A stretch of DNA of 64,000 bases. Source: Roseiarcus sp963820795. GTDB taxonomy: Bacteria > Pseudomonadota > Alphaproteobacteria > Rhizobiales > Beijerinckiaceae. The notes beneath the pieces are model-generated. The model ran no database searches, was not told the DNA's origin, and saw only the letters and a program-made list of their open reading frames with translations. Location: assembly GCA_963820795.1 (NCBI GenBank), contig CAWGBJ010000010.1, positions 124,001 through 188,000 on the forward strand, in the 5' to 3' direction. This document shows positions 9,151-17,351 of this stretch, in pieces; position 1 is the first letter of the stretch, and the number at the start of each line of letters is the position of its first letter. A program made the translations under genes and the position numbers.

Positions 9151-10770
9151 ATGCGACCCTTCAATCCCGAGCGAGCCCCGGTCTTCGCCAAGAACGGGAT
9201 GGCCTGCTCGAGTCAGCCGTTGGCCGCGGCGATCGGCAGGGACATTCTGAAGGCGGGCGGCAACGCCGCTGACGCCGCGATCGCGATGGCGGCCATGGTC
9301 AATGTCGCGGAGCCTATGATGAACGGGCTCGGCGGCGACTGCATGATTCTGGCGCATTGGAGCGGCGCGTGCTTCGGCCTCAACGGCAGCGGCCGCTCGG
9401 GGTCGCGCTTCACCGTCGACAATCTTCGCGCCGCCGGCTTTGCCTCAATGCCGCAGGCCGGCGCGGCGACCGTCCCGGTCCCCGGCGCTCTCGACGGCTA
9501 TCTTGCCCTGCATCAACGCTTCGGTTCGATGGATCTTGCCGACCTCGTCGAGCCCGCGGCGGCTTACGCGGAGGAAGGGTTCCCGGTCGGGGCGAAAATC
9601 AGCCGGACGTGGGAATGGGGCGCTTCGAAGCTCAGACGCTTCTCCGCCGATGCTGCCCCCTATCTGCCGGGCGGAACTGCGCCCGCGGCGGGGGCGATCT
9701 TCCGTCAGCCGGACCTTGCGAGGACCTGGCGCGCTATCGGCAGAAACGGCCGCGCCGCCTTCTATGCTGGCGATGTCCGGGACAGGATCCTCGACGTTCT
9801 GGGGAAGAACGGCGGCTATCTGGACGGCGACGACTTCGATCCGGTCCAGGCCGAATGGGTCGAGCCGATCCGCGGCGATTATCGCGACCACACGATTCTC
9901 GAACTGCCGCCCAACGGACAGGGCGTCGTCGCCCTGATGGCGCTCGGCATTCTCGAAGGCTTCGATTTGCCGCGCCTCATCGCCGACAATGATCCCCTCG
10001 CGAAGCATTTCATCCTGGAGGCGATCAAGCTCGCCTTTGCAGATGGGGCGGCGTGCGTCGCCGACCCGCGCTTTGCAGCAACGCCCCTAGAGCGTCTCAT
10101 GTCCCGCGACCATCTCGCCGGCCGGCGCGCGCTGATCCAACCCGACCGCGCCCTCGAGGCGCCGCCGGCGGGCCGCGTGCATGGCGACACCACCTATCTC
10201 ACGGTCGTCGACCGCCACCGCAACGCGGTGTCCCTGATCACCAGCATTTCCGATGTGTTCGGATCGGGTCTCATCGTTCCGTCGACGGGCGTGATCTTGC
10301 AAAATCGCGGCGCCGACTTCGAGATGGATCCCGCCCATCCCAATTGCGCCGCGCCGGGGAAACGCGTGCGCCACACGATCCTGCCGTCGATGATGCTGTC
10401 GGCCGACGGCGCGCTCGAACTCAGCTTCGGCTGCATGGGAGCCAACATGCAGCCGCAGGGACAGGTTCAGATCCTGGTTAACCTGATCGACCGCGGCATG
10501 GACCTTCAGCAAGCCCTCGACGCGCCGCGCGTCCGTGCGCTCGACGGCCGCCGGATTTCTGTTGAGCCGCACCGGGACCCCGGCTTCGCGGACGCCCTCG
10601 CAGCGCTCGGCCACGAGGTCGTGACGGGCGAAGAGATCCCGGGCGATTGGGTCGCGCGGCACGATTTCATGCGCTCGTTCGAGGGTAGCGCCCAGGCCAT
10701 CGCCATCGCCGGCGAAGCTCTCTGCGGCGCGTCCGATCCGAGGCTCGATGGGATCGCGGCGCCGTTGTAA
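9151..10770 (+). CDS. gamma-glutamyltransferase family protein (YwrD type, no signal peptide)
   Basis: A 539-residue Ntn hydrolase precursor. The N-terminal part matches the large subunit (ILKAGGNAADAAIAMAA, GLGGDCMI). Autocleavage is expected before T347 in HGDTTYLTVVD, the family's nucleophile, and the small subunit carries NRGADFEMDPAHPN and PGKRVRHTILPSM. There is no export signal, so it is probably a cytoplasmic member like YwrD, acting on gamma-glutamyl compounds or on a related amide such as a cephalosporin side chain. It stands alone; the next gene is convergent. Confidence 0.85.
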   Translation: MRPFNPERAPVFAKNGMACSSQPLAAAIGRDILKAGGNAADAAIAMAAMVNVAEPMMNGLGGDCMILAHWSGACFGLNGSGRSGSRFTVDNLRAAGFASMPQAGAATVPVPGALDGYLALHQRFGSMDLADLVEPAAAYAEEGFPVGAKISRTWEWGASKLRRFSADAAPYLPGGTAPAAGAIFRQPDLARTWRAIGRNGRAAFYAGDVRDRILDVLGKNGGYLDGDDFDPVQAEWVEPIRGDYRDHTILELPPNGQGVVALMALGILEGFDLPRLIADNDPLAKHFILEAIKLAFADGAACVADPRFAATPLERLMSRDHLAGRRALIQPDRALEAPPAGRVHGDTTYLTVVDRHRNAVSLITSISDVFGSGLIVPSTGVILQNRGADFEMDPAHPNCAAPGKRVRHTILPSMMLSADGALELSFGCMGANMQPQGQVQILVNLIDRGMDLQQALDAPRVRALDGRRISVEPHRDPGFADALAALGHEVVTGEEIPGDWVARHDFMRSFEGSAQAIAIAGEALCGASDPRLDGIAAPL

Positions 10771-10888
10771 GTTCCCCATGCGGCTGAATTTCCGAGCGTC
10801 GTCCGGCGCAAAGAGCCTCGCGCCCCAGCCGGAGAAGCCGCCGCCCACGACCCTCTCCGTCGTGTTACCTATGCGTCCACTGGACAGC

Positions 10889-11869
10889 CTATTTGGCTGA
10901 CGCGAGCCGCGCCTGCAGGCCAGCGAGCACTAGGATGATCGCGACGAAGATATATTCGTACAGCGCCGGCAGTCCGATGAGCACGATGATGTCGTTGATG
11001 ACGCCGATGACGAGAACGCCGAGCGCCGCGCCAACGATCGTTCCGCGTCCTCCGCTGAAGGGAATGCCGCCGAGGATAACGCCGGCGATCGCCTGGAGGG
11101 AATAACCCGCGCCGGTCAGTGGGTAGATCGAGTCCTGCCAAGCGGTGATCATGATCCCCGCCAGCGCCGCCATGAATCCGGAGGTCGCGAGCGCAATGAT
11201 CTTGATCGCATTCGTCCTGATGCCAACCGACCGCGCCGAATTCTCGTTGGACCCCGTCGCCCGGATCCAGGCGCCGAGGGGGGTAAAGGCGACGACGAGT
11301 TGCACGCCGATGACGACGGCGAGCGAGATGAGGATCAGGTTCGGCATCCGGCCGGTCGTCCCGGCTATCCCGGCGAAGCCGAACGGCCGCGAAGGCGTGA
11401 CGGCGTCCGGGCTGATGTAATTGCCGCCGTTGAACAGCAGCGCGACACCGCGCAGGCCCCAATAGGTGGCGAGCGTGACCAGGAAGGACGGAATGCCGCC
11501 GCGGGCGACAAGCAGCCCCGCCAGGGCGCCGATGCCGGCTCCGGCGGCGAGCGTCAGAACGACGGCGAGACCGGCGGGGACGCCGTGGAAGACCGTGAGC
11601 CAGGCGACCAGCATGCCCGACGCCGACAACACGCTTTCGACGCCGAGGTCGATCATGCCGACGAGGATGACGACCGACTCGCCGACCGCGACCACGATCA
11701 GAAAGCTCGAGTTTGTCAAGAGCGCCGTGAAATTGCCGACCGTCGGGAATGCGGGCGCGAGCAGCGCGGCGGCGGCGCAGATGATGATGAAGAAGGCGAG
11801 CGGCCGCTGGACGCTGCCCGGCCGACCCGCCAGAGCGCCGACAAACCTGGACCGGGGCACGGTGCTCAT
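10889..11869 (-). CDS. orphan sugar ABC transporter permease (ribose/RbsC type)
   Basis: A 326-residue hydrophobic protein with eight to ten membrane spans and the usual marks of the BPD_transp_2 family (GMIDLGVESVLSASGML, then VILGGIPFSGGRGTIVGAALG). No ATPase or binding-protein gene is next to it: its neighbours are a gamma-glutamyltransferase and ligA. It may work with the ytf-type transporter starting about 4.4 kb downstream or be the remnant of a lost operon. Full length and intact. Confidence 0.82.
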   Translation of the reverse strand: MSTVPRSRFVGALAGRPGSVQRPLAFFIIICAAAALLAPAFPTVGNFTALLTNSSFLIVVAVGESVVILVGMIDLGVESVLSASGMLVAWLTVFHGVPAGLAVVLTLAAGAGIGALAGLLVARGGIPSFLVTLATYWGLRGVALLFNGGNYISPDAVTPSRPFGFAGIAGTTGRMPNLILISLAVVIGVQLVVAFTPLGAWIRATGSNENSARSVGIRTNAIKIIALATSGFMAALAGIMITAWQDSIYPLTGAGYSLQAIAGVILGGIPFSGGRGTIVGAALGVLVIGVINDIIVLIGLPALYEYIFVAIILVLAGLQARLASAK

Positions 11870-12009
11870 CGAAGCGTTCTTGAAAGCGGCGGCGCGAGTC
11901 GGGACACAGTTCCCGTCGGCAACTGAACGACCGCGCCGGAAACAATGTTCCCTTCCGCCGGGCGCCGCTCGCCTTCCGCCGACCCCGTCCCTGCGCTAGC
12001 CTGAGACCC

Positions 12010-14097
12010 ATGCCCAGGAAGTCGAATGCAGTCCGACAGACCCTCGCAGATGCGCGCGCCGCGCATCAGCGGCTCGGCGCGGAGATCGCCGAGCACGACC
12101 GGCGCTATCACGGCGAGGACGCGCCGACGATTTCCGACGCTGAATACGACGAGCTGCGCCGGCGCTACAGCGCGCTCGAGGCGGCGTTTCCGGAGCTTGC
12201 CGACGAGGGCTCGGCCAGTCGCAAAGTGGGCGCGCCGCCGTCGGAGAAGTTCGCAAAAATCCGCCACGCCGTGCCGATGCTGTCGCTCGGCAACGTCTTC
12301 GCCGACGAGGAAGTCCTGGATTTCGGCGCCCGGGTAAGGCGCTTCCTGGGCATGTCCGCGGACGCGCCGCTCGCCTTCGTCGCCGAGGCAAAGATCGACG
12401 GACTCTCATGCAGCCTGCGCTACGAGGAGGGCGAACTCGTACAGGCGGCGACCCGTGGTGACGGCTACGAGGGCGAGGACGTCACCGCCAACGTCCGCAC
12501 GATCGAGGCCATCCCGACCCGGCTGCGAGGCGCGCCGCGCATTTTCGAGGCGCGCGGCGAGGTCTACATGCGCCATGCCGACTTCGCCGCGCTGAACGCC
12601 CGACAGGCAGAAGCGGGCAAGCCGACCTACGCCAACCCGCGCAACTTCGCCGCCGGCTCGCTGCGACAGCTCGACCCGCGCATCACCGCCTCCCGCCCGC
12701 TCGCCTTCTTCGCCTACGCCTGGGGCGAGGTCAGCGAGCCCTTCGCCACGACGCAATACGGCGCGATCCAGGCCATGCAGCGGTTCGGCCTGCCGACCAA
12801 TCCGCTGACGAAACTGTGCCGGTCGGCGGAGGAGATGCTAGCGCAGTATCGCGCTATCGAAGCGCAGCGGGCCACGCTCGGCTACGACATCGACGGCGTG
12901 GTCTACAAGGTCGACGATCTCGTGCTCCAGCAACGTCTCGGCTTTGTCTCGCGGAGCCCTCGCTGGGCGGTGGCGCACAAGTTCCCGGCCGAGCGGGCGA
13001 CGACGATCCTCGAGGGAATCGAAATCCAGGTCGGGCGAACGGGCGCGCTGACGCCGGTCGCCAAGCTGAGACCGGTCACGGTCGGCGGCGTCGTCGTCGC
13101 CAACGCGACGCTACACAACGAAGACGAGATCGCCCGCAAGGACGTGCGGATAGGCGACCATGTCGTAGTGCAGCGGGCGGGCGACGTGATCCCCCAGATT
13201 CTCGGCGTCGTCGAGGATGGGGCGCACGCGGCGAGGCCGCGCTACCATTTCCCTGAGACCTGCCCCGTCTGCGGCTCGGCAGCCGTCCGCGAGATCGACG
13301 AGAAGACGGGCGAAAGGGACGCCGTGCGGCGCTGCACCGGCCATCTCGTCTGCCCGGCGCAGGCGGTCGAGGGGCTCAAGCACTTCGCCTCGCGCAACGC
13401 CTTCGACATCGAGGGCCTGGGCGACAAGCAGATCGAGCTTTTCTTCAAGGAGGGGCTGGTCCGGACGCCGGCCGACATTTTCACGCTCCGCGAACGCGAC
13501 GGCCAAGGCCGCCCGCCGTTGCGCGAATGGGAAGGATTCGGCGAGACGTCGGTACGCAATCTGTTCGACGCCATCGACGCCCGGCGCCGGATCGCGCTGA
13601 ACCGCTTTCTCTATGCGCTCGGAATCCGTCATGTCGGCGAGACTAACGCGCGGCGCCTTGCGCGCCACTTCGGCGAGTGGGAGACCTTCCGCGCCGCGGC
13701 TCGCTCGGCCCGCGCCGCCGAGGAGTTCGCGGGCATCGAGGGCATTGGTCCGGTCGTCGCCGAGGCGATCGCCAACTTCTTCGCCGAGGAGCGGAACGAG
13801 TCGGCGCTCGACACGCTCATCGAGCAGGTGACGGTCGAGCCGATGGAGGCGGTCGCCGCGAACCATCCGCTCGCCGGCAAGACGATCGTCTTCACCGGCT
13901 CGCTCGAGCGGATGAGCCGCGACGAGGCCAAAGCGATGGCCGAGCGGCTGGGCGCCAGGGTCTCAGGCTCGATCTCGGTCAAGACCGATCTCGTCGTCGC
14001 CGGTCCCGGCGCCGGATCGAAGCTGACGAAAGCGCGCGAGCTCGGCGTCGAGACGATCGACGAAGACGAGTGGTTGAAGCGCTCGTCGGGGGCATGA
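12010..14097 (+). CDS. ligA: NAD-dependent DNA ligase LigA
   Basis: A 695-residue protein of normal length. The adenylation domain holds the nucleophilic lysine K128 in AEAKIDGLSCSLR. It is followed by the OB fold, a four-Cys zinc finger (CPVCG ... CTGHLVCP, about residues 417-451), helix-hairpin-helix motifs (GIRHVGETNARRLARHFG, GIEGIGPVVAEAI) and a C-terminal BRCT domain (GKTIVFTGSLERMSRDEAK). It seals nicks in replication and repair. Divergent from the orphan permease across 140 bases; no frame breaks. Confidence 0.97.
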   Translation: MPRKSNAVRQTLADARAAHQRLGAEIAEHDRRYHGEDAPTISDAEYDELRRRYSALEAAFPELADEGSASRKVGAPPSEKFAKIRHAVPMLSLGNVFADEEVLDFGARVRRFLGMSADAPLAFVAEAKIDGLSCSLRYEEGELVQAATRGDGYEGEDVTANVRTIEAIPTRLRGAPRIFEARGEVYMRHADFAALNARQAEAGKPTYANPRNFAAGSLRQLDPRITASRPLAFFAYAWGEVSEPFATTQYGAIQAMQRFGLPTNPLTKLCRSAEEMLAQYRAIEAQRATLGYDIDGVVYKVDDLVLQQRLGFVSRSPRWAVAHKFPAERATTILEGIEIQVGRTGALTPVAKLRPVTVGGVVVANATLHNEDEIARKDVRIGDHVVVQRAGDVIPQILGVVEDGAHAARPRYHFPETCPVCGSAAVREIDEKTGERDAVRRCTGHLVCPAQAVEGLKHFASRNAFDIEGLGDKQIELFFKEGLVRTPADIFTLRERDGQGRPPLREWEGFGETSVRNLFDAIDARRRIALNRFLYALGIRHVGETNARRLARHFGEWETFRAAARSARAAEEFAGIEGIGPVVAEAIANFFAEERNESALDTLIEQVTVEPMEAVAANHPLAGKTIVFTGSLERMSRDEAKAMAERLGARVSGSISVKTDLVVAGPGAGSKLTKARELGVETIDEDEWLKRSSGA

Positions 14098-14316
14098 GTG
14101 CGCGTCCAGGCCAGCCACGTCCATAAGCGGGCATTTGCCGTGTTGAGGTCGTGGAGCGACACGCCGAGCCGCGGCCCGCACGCAATCGGGGCCTCGTCCG
14201 TACCGGCTTACGCTGCCGATTGCCGCGGCTTCCGTCGCAACCTCCGCCCGATCCAAGTCAGGGCGTCGCAGGAGTGGCACCGCCGGACTTGAACAAGAGT
14301 GCGGAAAGCCGGTGCT

Positions 14317-14340
14317 CAACTCGCTAGTTGCAGCGAGTTG
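14317..14340 (+). promoter_or_regulatory. inverted repeat touching the -35 box, possible operator
   Basis: Perfect 8-bp arms CAACTCGC and GCGAGTTG around an 8-base centre. The right arm overlaps the first bases of the TTGACA -35 hexamer, a position suited to a repressor or activator site. The bound factor is unknown. Confidence 0.45.
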
Positions 14341-14365
14341 ACACAAATGTTGATGCTGTTATATC
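14338..14365 (+). promoter_or_regulatory. sigma-70-type promoter of the PEP-CTERM-like gene
   Basis: TTGACA at 14338-14343 and TATATC at 14360-14365 (spacer 16; TTATAT one base earlier gives 15). The AT content of this stretch is well above the surroundings. It points directly at the gene starting at 14436. Confidence 0.6.
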
Positions 14366-14435
14366 GTGCCGCCTGCTGGCTAGGCTTTCGCTTCCGCAGC
14401 GGTAGTCGGGGAAATGTCAGTAGACGGGAAAAACA

Positions 14436-14861
14436 ATGAAAAGGGGTTTCTGTGGGAGCCTGTCCGGTACCGCGCTCGCCGCCGGCAGCGCGGCGTCACT
14501 CAGTCTGATGTCAACGGTTGCGTTCGCTGGCGCCTTCACAGTCACCGGCCACGGGCCCCCTGTTTCGCTCGGATTTGGCGATGTCACGACGAGCTGGGAT
14601 AGCTACTTTACAGGGCCGATCACCTTGACCACGACGTCCAGCACGGGCAACACCACAATCGCGAGCGATTTTGGACCAAGTCCTTACGCGACCGCGCTCG
14701 TTCCCGATAGTGCTGGCTGGTCGCAAAGCGGAAGCGCCTCTCAGGAGCTGGTCGTGGCGGCGCCCGAACTGTCGCGCTGGGCGATGTTGCTGGCCGGCTT
14801 CGCGGCGCTCGCCTACGCCGGATACCGCGGTTCGCGCAAACGACAAGCTTACGCCGAGTAG
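14436..14861 (+). CDS. small exported protein with a PEP-CTERM-like sorting tail
   Basis: A 141-residue protein with an N-terminal signal peptide (ending near MSTVAFAGAF), about 75 residues rich in Thr, Ser and Gly, and a C-terminal tail APELSRWAMLLAGFAALAYA ending in a basic cluster (GYRGSRKR). The tail has the layout of a PEP-CTERM exosortase signal (motif, hydrophobic helix, Arg-rich end), but the motif reads PEL instead of PEP. No exosortase gene is in the window. The mature part is too short to classify; a surface or extracellular-matrix role is inferred from the tail only. Confidence 0.65.
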   Translation: MKRGFCGSLSGTALAAGSAASLSLMSTVAFAGAFTVTGHGPPVSLGFGDVTTSWDSYFTGPITLTTTSSTGNTTIASDFGPSPYATALVPDSAGWSQSGSASQELVVAAPELSRWAMLLAGFAALAYAGYRGSRKRQAYAE

Positions 14862-14924
14862 AATCACTCGCGAGAAATAGGCCGGCGTTGAGCGGCCTTG
14901 TTGCGATGGGTCGAGCGCGGACCC

Positions 14925-16013
14925 TCAAACCGACTTTCGTCGTATGATCGGGCATTCGACTTTGATCTGGCGTGGCCGGTCGGACATACCGGCGGCCCTG
15001 TCGATCAGGATTTCGGCGGCGATCGCGCCCATCTCGAAATGTGGCAAGAGCACAGTCGAGAGCGGCGGATGCAGGTGCTGGGCGATCTCGCGGTCGTCGT
15101 AGCCCATGACCGCAATGTCGCCGGGGATGCGGAGCCCAAGCTCGCGCAGCGCCTCGTAGCAGCCGACCGCCATCATGTCGTTGGCGCAGAAGATCGCGCT
15201 CGGCGGCGCCTTCTCGGCCATCAGTTCCCGCGTCGCCTCGTAGCCCGAGAGCGGTTGCCAGTTGCCTTCGCGCACGAGGTCCGGATCGAACGGCAGGTCG
15301 GCGGTCGCCAGCGCCTGGCGATAGCCGCGCAGCCTATGGCGCGAGGCCTCCATGCTGGATTCGCCGTTGATGTAGCCGATGCGCTTATGGCCGGCGCGGA
15401 TGAGGACGTCGGTCGCGGCGTGCCCGCCCGCCACCTCGCCGGGAACCACGGAACTCAGCGCGCCGCCCGTTGCATGGCAATTGAGAAGAACAGTCGGCGT
15501 TCGCAGGCACGCCGCTGGCGGCTCGACGAGCCGGGTGTTGATGGTCGCGTAGACGAGCCCGATAAGCGGCTGCGCCGCGAGCTGCGCCAGCGCCGCAGCC
15601 TCCAGGTCGAAGTCGCCGCGAGTGACCATGACGGTCGCGGTGAGTCCGTGCTCCCATGCCTTCTCGCGCACCCCGTCGAGGCCGATCGCGGTCCAAGGGT
15701 CGGTCGAGATTTCGTCGCAGACAAAGCCGATCGAAGAGGCCGCGGCCGATGCAGGGGCGCTGATGCGCCGCCCCGGCTGATAGCCGAGCCGCGCCGCGGC
15801 CTTCATCACGCGCTCGCGTGTATCGGCAGAAAGGCGGGCGCCGTCGGCGTGGTTGAGGACCAGCGAGACCGTCGTCTGCGACACGCGCGCCTGGTTGGCG
15901 ACGTCGATCATGGTCGGCCGCCGCGCGCCGACGTTGCGCCAAATCGTGGCGGGCCGGTCGGCCGTCGTCCGTCGGCGTCCCCCCTCGATGGAGGCGCCGT
16001 CTCCCTCGCGCAT
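14925..16013 (-). CDS. LacI family transcriptional repressor
   Basis: A 362-residue regulator. The helix-turn-helix starts at about residue 35 (TMIDVANQARVSQTTVSLVL), with the hinge helix ending in GYQPGRR, followed by a periplasmic-binding-protein-like sugar domain (CANDMMAVGCYEALRELG; VMGYDDREIAQHLHPPLSTV). The start at 16013 has GAGGGAG 4 bases upstream. It diverges from the ytf-type transporter operon, so it very probably controls that operon in response to the transported sugar, and perhaps itself. Confidence 0.9.
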   Translation of the reverse strand: MREGDGASIEGGRRRTTADRPATIWRNVGARRPTMIDVANQARVSQTTVSLVLNHADGARLSADTRERVMKAAARLGYQPGRRISAPASAAASSIGFVCDEISTDPWTAIGLDGVREKAWEHGLTATVMVTRGDFDLEAAALAQLAAQPLIGLVYATINTRLVEPPAACLRTPTVLLNCHATGGALSSVVPGEVAGGHAATDVLIRAGHKRIGYINGESSMEASRHRLRGYRQALATADLPFDPDLVREGNWQPLSGYEATRELMAEKAPPSAIFCANDMMAVGCYEALRELGLRIPGDIAVMGYDDREIAQHLHPPLSTVLLPHFEMGAIAAEILIDRAAGMSDRPRQIKVECPIIRRKSV

Positions 16014-16038
16014 CGCTCCCTCTCGGCTGCGAATATTA

Positions 16039-16050
16039 TTAGCGCGATAA
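16039..16050. promoter_or_regulatory. candidate LacI-family operator
   Basis: TTAGCGCGATAA is palindromic around a central CG except for one base pair, the layout of LacI-family sites. It lies in the spacer of a minus-strand promoter for the regulator itself (TTGAAA, 19 bases, TAATAT). The half-site TTAGCG recurs at 16104-16109 inside the spacer of the transporter promoter. Confidence 0.45.
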
Positions 16051-16093
16051 GGTACTGTTTCAATTTTTTAAATCAAGCCCGGCACGATGCCCA

Positions 16094-16121
16094 TTGACAA
16101 GTTTTAGCGTTTTATTATCAT
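16094..16121 (+). promoter_or_regulatory. promoter of the ytf-type sugar transporter operon
   Basis: TTGACA at 16094-16099, 16-base spacer, TATCAT at 16116-16121 (five of six matches to TATAAT). The expected leader of about 130 bases includes a short hairpin (ACGGCT-TGAA-AGCCGT, 16203-16218) before a strong ribosome site, GGAGG. Confidence 0.6.
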
Positions 16122-16256
16122 CCCGGCGACCTGGGGCTTAGCGGGCGGCGCCGGGCGAGCGACCATAAAATCGCTGCAAAGCGCGTGCTTGCCCCGGACG
16201 GAACGGCTTGAAAGCCGTCGAGACCCGCCTTGCGCGGTCTAACTTGGAGGAAACGT

Positions 16257-17237
16257 ATGCTGATCAATCGCAGACACGTGCTCATCGGATCCGTCGGCGC
16301 CGCCGCTGGTCTCACGATCCTTCCCGCCTTCGGCCAGGTGCCGCCGCTGAAAAAGAAGGACGCCTATAAGGTCGGCTTCGCCCAGACCGAAAGCAACAAC
16401 CCGTGGCGCCTCGCCCAGACCGCCAGCATGAAGGACGAGGCGGCCAAGCGCGGCGCCCAGCTCGTCTACACCGACGCCGCCGGCTCCGCCGCCAAGCAAG
16501 TCGCCGACGTCAACAGCATGATCGCTCAGGGGGTCGACTTCATCTTCCTGCCGCCGCGCGAGGAGAAACCGCTGATCCCCGCGGTGATGAACGCCAAGAA
16601 GGCCGGCATTCCGGTGCTCCTGGTCGACCGCAACGTCGATCCGGCGCTCGCCAAGCCCGGCGTCGACTACCTGGCTTTCATCGGCTCGAACTTCATCCTG
16701 GAAGGCCAGCGCGTGGCGGACTGGACGATCAAGCAGACGGGCGGCAAGGGCAAGATCATCGAGCTCGAAGGCTCGGTGGGCGCGTCTCCTGCCAACGACC
16801 GCAAGAAGGGCTTCGACGACACCATCAAGGCCAAGGCGCCAGGCATGGTCATCCTCGCCAGCCAGTCCGGCGATTTCGCCCGCGACAAGGGCCGCCAGGT
16901 CGCCGAGACGTTGCTGCAGGCCCATCCCGACGCGACGATCGTCTACGCGCATAACGACGAAATGGCGCTCGGCGCGATCGCCGCCATCGAGGCCGCTGGC
17001 AAGGTCCCCGGCAAAGACATCCTCGTCGTCTCGATCGACGGCGAGAAGGACGCCATCCAGGCCATCGTCGACGGCAAGCTCGGCTGCTCCTGCGAGTGCA
17101 ACCCCCGCTTCGGGCCTGCGGCGTTCGATATCATGTACAAGTACGCCGCCGGGGACAAGATTCCGCCGATCATCATCAACCCCGACCACTTCTACGACGC
17201 CAGCAACGCCAAGGAAGCGCTGCCGACCGCCTACTGA
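16257..17237 (+). CDS. ytfQ: sugar ABC transporter substrate-binding protein, YtfQ-like
   Basis: A 326-residue periplasmic binding protein. The N-terminus carries a paired-Arg signal (INRRHVLIGSVGAAAGLTIL) that may be Tat-type. Residues matching E. coli YtfQ, the galactofuranose-binding protein, include VGFAQTESNNPWRLAQT, ELEGSVGASPANDRKKGF, SQSGDFARDKG and VYAHNDEMALGAI. ATG 16257 follows GGAGG by 7 bases. It is first in a four-gene transporter operon. Galactofuranose is the likely ligand by homology, but arabinose-type sugars are possible. Confidence 0.85.
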   Translation: MLINRRHVLIGSVGAAAGLTILPAFGQVPPLKKKDAYKVGFAQTESNNPWRLAQTASMKDEAAKRGAQLVYTDAAGSAAKQVADVNSMIAQGVDFIFLPPREEKPLIPAVMNAKKAGIPVLLVDRNVDPALAKPGVDYLAFIGSNFILEGQRVADWTIKQTGGKGKIIELEGSVGASPANDRKKGFDDTIKAKAPGMVILASQSGDFARDKGRQVAETLLQAHPDATIVYAHNDEMALGAIAAIEAAGKVPGKDILVVSIDGEKDAIQAIVDGKLGCSCECNPRFGPAAFDIMYKYAAGDKIPPIIINPDHFYDASNAKEALPTAY

Positions 17238-17273
17238 AGATCGATCCTCGAAAGACGTCACTCTTGTCCAAAC

Positions 17274-17336
17274 CCCTCCCGCCTGCTTTGTTGTCGGCGG
17301 GAGGGCGCGTTTCGGGCGGCGCGCTTTCAAGCCGCC
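17274..17336 (+). promoter_or_regulatory. two tandem hairpins between the binding-protein and ATPase genes
   Basis: First stem: CCCTCCCGCC (17274-17283) with GGCGGGAGGG (17296-17305), 10 bp and a 12-base loop. Second: GGCGGC (17315-17320) with GCCGCC (17331-17336). No T-run follows, so it is probably a 3'-end-stabilising or partially terminating element that lets the binding protein be made in excess, as in other ABC operons. Confidence 0.55.
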
Positions 17337-17351
17337 AAGGCCGAGAATCAG

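Larger units (their letters stand above)
14098..14435. other. intergenic region upstream of the PEP-CTERM-like gene
   Basis: Between ligA and the small exported protein. The left two thirds show nothing I can name. The right third has an 8-bp inverted repeat (14317-14340) running into a good vegetative promoter (14338-14365), listed separately. The untranslated leader would be about 60 bases. Confidence 0.6.

Noticed and set aside
14870..14905. Bidirectional terminator between the PEP-CTERM-like gene and the LacI gene
   Set aside because: Only a 5-bp stem (AGGCC/GGCCT) without a clear T-run; too weak to list.
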